This document shows positions 61,081 through 64,000 of a stretch of 64,000 nucleotides of DNA, in pieces. Positions within the stretch are counted from its first letter, which is position 1, and each line of letters begins with the position of its first letter. The notes under the pieces were generated by a model, which saw only the letters and a program-made list of their open reading frames with translations, searched no databases and was not told the DNA's origin. Origin of the DNA: an uncultured Bacteroidia bacterium (GTDB taxonomy: Bacteria > Bacteroidota > Bacteroidia > Bacteroidales > UBA932). The translations under genes were made by a program, and so were the position numbers. The stretch covers positions 53,726 to 117,725 of the forward strand of contig CADCHE010000013.1 of assembly GCA_902801205.1 (NCBI GenBank), in the 5' to 3' direction.

Positions 61081-64000
61081 ATGAAAAGAAATACATATAG
61101 ATTGATGATCGGGGCAGCGGTCGTATGCGCCCTGTTTTCCTGTACGAATCTCGAGGTAACGATGCCGCATGGCCCCCGCGGGGAGCAAGGCATCCAGGGC
61201 TTGCCCGGAAAGGACGGTGCCGACGGGCTCTCTTCCTATGCGGAGTGGAAAGCGTACATCGCTTCCGGCACCGTGGAGGATCCCCAGCGGCCGGGAACGA
61301 AGTGGGACCCTTCCCGCAACAGTCTGCAGGACTATTTCCTTTTCCTGACCGGTCCGCAGGGCGACGATGGCAGTACCCCCTATATCGGGGAGAACGGCAA
61401 CTGGTGGGTCGTCTCCGCCGGCGCCCCGACGGACCTGGGAGTTCCCGCCCGTGGAGAAAGCGGGCGCGACGGTGCTTCTGCGTATGAAATCTGGCTCCAC
61501 CAGATTGCGTCCGGCGCGATTTCCTATTCCGGGGGAACGGATGTCGTGGCATTCTTAAAGTACCTGGAAGGTCGTGACGGCAAGGACGGACGCGATGGAA
61601 CTGACGGACTGACGCCCCGCATCGGCGACAACGGCAACTGGTGGATCGGTGACCAGGATACGGGCGTCGCCGCCAAAGGCCGTGACGGCGTGGACGGGCG
61701 CGACGGCAAGGATGGTGTCGACGGGAAAGATGGCGAGAGTATCTCGGTAACGGGGCGTTCTGCCTACGAACTCTGGGTGGAGGCCGTGCTTTCGGACGAG
61801 GGCCTGCCGAATCCCGGGAACGGTGCTTTTGACCCGGAAACGTATCCCAAATGGCCTGAAGATGCGGTTTCGCTGGACGATTTCTGGCGTTACCTCCAGG
61901 GCGCAGAGGGCAAAACGGGCCGTACCGGCGCCGATGGAAAGGACGGCCGTGACGGGAAAGATGGAAAGAATGGTTTGTCCGCCTATGAGGTGTGGGTTGA
62001 GTTGATCCATGGCGGTCAAGTCGACCATCCACAGGAGCCGGGAGAGAAATGGCCGGCCACCGAAGATGGTTACCAGGATTATTTCCGCTTCCTGACGGGA
62101 GCGAAAGGCGATGATGGGAATACGCCCTATGTCGGTGCGAACGGCAACTGGTGGATCGGCGATGAGGATTCGGGGGTGCCTGCCCGCGGCCGTGACGGCC
62201 GTGACGGAGCGGACGGCCAGCCTGGTGCAGACGGCCAGGACGGTGCGGACGGCCAGCCTGGTGCTGATGGCCAGACGCCCCATATCGGAGACAACGGCAA
62301 TTGGTGGATCGGGAGTACGGATACGGGCATTCCGGCGCGAGGCCGTGACGGAGCGGACGGCCAGGACGGCCAGGATGGTCAGGACGGCGTGGCGGGCTCC
62401 TCTGCTTATGACATCTGGAAAGCGGCGGTGTTGTCTGCCGAAGGGTTGCCTAACCCCGGAAATGGCGTGTATGATCCCGACCTGTGGCCGAACTGGCCGG
62501 CGGACGCCGTGTCTCTTTCCGATTTCTGGGACTATCTCAGGGGCGCGGATGGCGCGGATGGAAAAGACGGCGCGGACGGTCAGGATATCCAGCAGGTGCA
62601 TGTCTACAACGAGGAAGTCGATCCTGGCAAATACAACCTCGCCCCTGTCCGCGCACTGAAACGCGTCACCCTCGATGCGTCCGGAACCGGCACGGAAACG
62701 ACCTACGAATATGTCAATCCGTACTCCGGTGGCGCCGCTTTCATCGTGACGGGCCCTGGACCGGTCCTCTTGCCGAACTGTGCGGTGACCTTCTCCAGCG
62801 TGACGGGAAAGACCTATTCGAAGACGTCCGATGACGAAGCATATATCTACCTGACCCGGGAGGAACTTGAGGATTACCACGACGGCGATCCTTCTGCAGA
62901 GACGCCGCTCAAGCCTGCTTCCTTCACGTTCGGCGGCAGGACCGTGAGCGACCCTTCGAAAATCGCGGCCACTTGCCGGGTCCCTTACCGGGTGCGCTTC
63001 TCGATCGATATCTCGTCCGTGACATTGCTAAGTGACCGGGTTGTCGCCCACCTGACCCTGCACCGCTTCGTGGAGGGAAAAGAAGTCATCCTGAAGGCCA
63101 AGACCTCCGGTGGGTCGACCAGCCTGTCATGGCCGGGGAAAGCGGTTTACGATGGTACGAAATACGGGTTCTCCTATTACCGTGGAGCTGGCGACGTCGA
63201 CTATTTGAAGACATTGGACAAGTCGGCGGATCCTGAAGTGATCTCGGTGTCAGCATCCGATGCGCGTTACCGGCCGATCGTGACGGATGGGGAGGAGAGT
63301 ACGACGTTCTTCCATCCGTCCTTCGGGAACGGCATCTCTCCGGTTACGGTGCGGGTACATGAAACGTTCGTCAACGGCGCCGGCACCTATACGCCACCGT
63401 TGGCCGACTACGGGCTGCTGAAGTCGGCGTCCGAGCAAGTCCATCTTCCGGAACTGCGGCGGATGGAAGGTTTTGACTTCCAATCCTCCACCGGTTCGTC
63501 CTCCCTCGTCGTGGATGGCAAACCTTATGAGATCCTGGATCCCACGGGTACGCCCGTGGAGGTCAACACGGCGAACCTCCATGTCATCCTGGGTGAGACG
63601 ACACTCAGCATCCGTCCGCGTTACGAGGACTTCGGCCAGTGCTACAGGCAGGGCGACGGGATCCTGCAAGAGGGTGTATACCGCTTTGTCCGCTATGCTT
63701 CCCTGCAGGAGGCGAAAGCGGATGGCGCGTTGTCTTCCGGATCGAAGGTCGGGCTTGTGTATGCCCGGGGAAAGAAAGACGGCAACATGCTTTACAGCAC
63801 GGCTTCACTGCCTTTTGATGCGACCAAGGAACTGGATGATCCGACGAATGGGCTGACAACGATCAAGAACGTCTACAATGGATTCCGTGTCGGCTTTTCG
63901 AGGACTTTCACCCGCAACAGCAGCGCTGCCTATTATGACTATTCCGTGTCAGACGTAGGGGTCACCATCGGCTCCGTTTCGTATGCACACCAGTGGGGAG
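61081..64000 (+). CDS. Large collagen-like surface lipoprotein (runs off the right edge)
   Basis: The frame is open from the ATG at 61081 to the window end, giving at least 973 residues. The signal AAVVCALFSCTN has a lipobox. Residues ~35-510 alternate Gly-X-Y collagen-like stretches, dominated by GxD triplets such as GRDGKDGRDGTDG, with short globular modules. A SAYE/D-x-W motif recurs near residues 132, 227, 300 and 441, with a related SSYAEW near 55. An ENGNWWIGD-type motif recurs near 105, 184, 354 and 405. From ~510 onward the sequence is non-repetitive and likely globular, with no recognised enzyme motif. It is probably a long surface fibre or adhesin. It follows the OmpA-family gene by 19 bases. 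Confidence 0.85.
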   Translation, partial: MKRNTYRLMIGAAVVCALFSCTNLEVTMPHGPRGEQGIQGLPGKDGADGLSSYAEWKAYIASGTVEDPQRPGTKWDPSRNSLQDYFLFLTGPQGDDGSTPYIGENGNWWVVSAGAPTDLGVPARGESGRDGASAYEIWLHQIASGAISYSGGTDVVAFLKYLEGRDGKDGRDGTDGLTPRIGDNGNWWIGDQDTGVAAKGRDGVDGRDGKDGVDGKDGESISVTGRSAYELWVEAVLSDEGLPNPGNGAFDPETYPKWPEDAVSLDDFWRYLQGAEGKTGRTGADGKDGRDGKDGKNGLSAYEVWVELIHGGQVDHPQEPGEKWPATEDGYQDYFRFLTGAKGDDGNTPYVGANGNWWIGDEDSGVPARGRDGRDGADGQPGADGQDGADGQPGADGQTPHIGDNGNWWIGSTDTGIPARGRDGADGQDGQDGQDGVAGSSAYDIWKAAVLSAEGLPNPGNGVYDPDLWPNWPADAVSLSDFWDYLRGADGADGKDGADGQDIQQVHVYNEEVDPGKYNLAPVRALKRVTLDASGTGTETTYEYVNPYSGGAAFIVTGPGPVLLPNCAVTFSSVTGKTYSKTSDDEAYIYLTREELEDYHDGDPSAETPLKPASFTFGGRTVSDPSKIAATCRVPYRVRFSIDISSVTLLSDRVVAHLTLHRFVEGKEVILKAKTSGGSTSLSWPGKAVYDGTKYGFSYYRGAGDVDYLKTLDKSADPEVISVSASDARYRPIVTDGEESTTFFHPSFGNGISPVTVRVHETFVNGAGTYTPPLADYGLLKSASEQVHLPELRRMEGFDFQSSTGSSSLVVDGKPYEILDPTGTPVEVNTANLHVILGETTLSIRPRYEDFGQCYRQGDGILQEGVYRFVRYASLQEAKADGALSSGSKVGLVYARGKKDGNMLYSTASLPFDATKELDDPTNGLTTIKNVYNGFRVGFSRTFTRNSSAAYYDYSVSDVGVTIGSVSYAHQWG

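Noticed and set aside
61555-62880. A 441-codon minus-strand frame, and the GAC/GGC repeats as a possible CRISPR array
   Set aside because: Both result from the collagen-like plus-strand gene. The repeats are irregular codon triplets in frame, with no unique spacers of constant length.

Overview
The window looks like a chromosomal segment of a GC-rich Bacteroidales bacterium, probably a gut or rumen lineage. The evidence is a SusC/SusD pair in a polysaccharide utilisation locus, TAnnTTTG-type -7 promoter boxes, an RHS protein with a Bacteroidetes-style N-terminus, an Nqr sodium pump and DUF4493-type lipoproteins. Most of the window is roughly 60% GC by eye. The first ~1.7 kb is conspicuously AT-rich and looks recombined or horizontally acquired.

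Layout. (1) 1-2,124, minus strand: remains of a polymorphic-toxin (RHS) locus. An RHS N-terminus has lost its core and is followed by three short toxin-tip remnants alternating with small lipoprotein, immunity-like genes. Two of the reading frames are broken, by a 34-bp tandem duplication and by a frameshift at an A run. (2) 2.3-24 kb: mostly housekeeping genes. They comprise an LtaS-type sulfatase, a GH2-like protein, a LolC/FtsX-type permease, rmuC, a yicC-family RNase, glnS, a sensor-like membrane protein with trkH, a RecD-like helicase, a DPP IV-type peptidase, a methyltransferase, a phosphohexomutase, tRNA-Thr(CGU), a flavoprotein, cdd, mnmA and the SRP RNA. (3) 24.2-49.0 kb: a pectin utilisation locus. 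A LacI-type regulator and two matching operator-like palindromes precede a 23-kb, same-strand, tightly spaced gene run: GH28, a CE12-CE8 fusion, GH105, PL1, SusC, SusD, a frameshifted surface glycan-binding protein, uxaC, uxaA, uxaB, an exuT-type transporter, kduI, kdgK and eda. It covers almost the whole route from extracellular homogalacturonan to pyruvate plus glyceraldehyde-3-phosphate; kduD is absent. (4) 49.0-56.0 kb: deoD, then nqrABCDEF on the minus strand, ending in two terminator-like hairpins. (5) 56.0-58.5 kb: a PcrA/UvrD helicase. (6) 58.7-64.0 kb: a plus-strand surface-protein operon made of a DUF4493-like lipoprotein, an OmpA-family protein and a very large collagen-like lipoprotein that runs off the right edge.

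The most interesting material is the toxin-tip cassette array with its apparent on/off duplication, the surface glycan-binding protein whose two tandem C-terminal modules carry +1 frameshifts at the same site, and the multi-module collagen-like surface protein. All functional assignments rest on motif and sequence recognition by eye; no database search was run.
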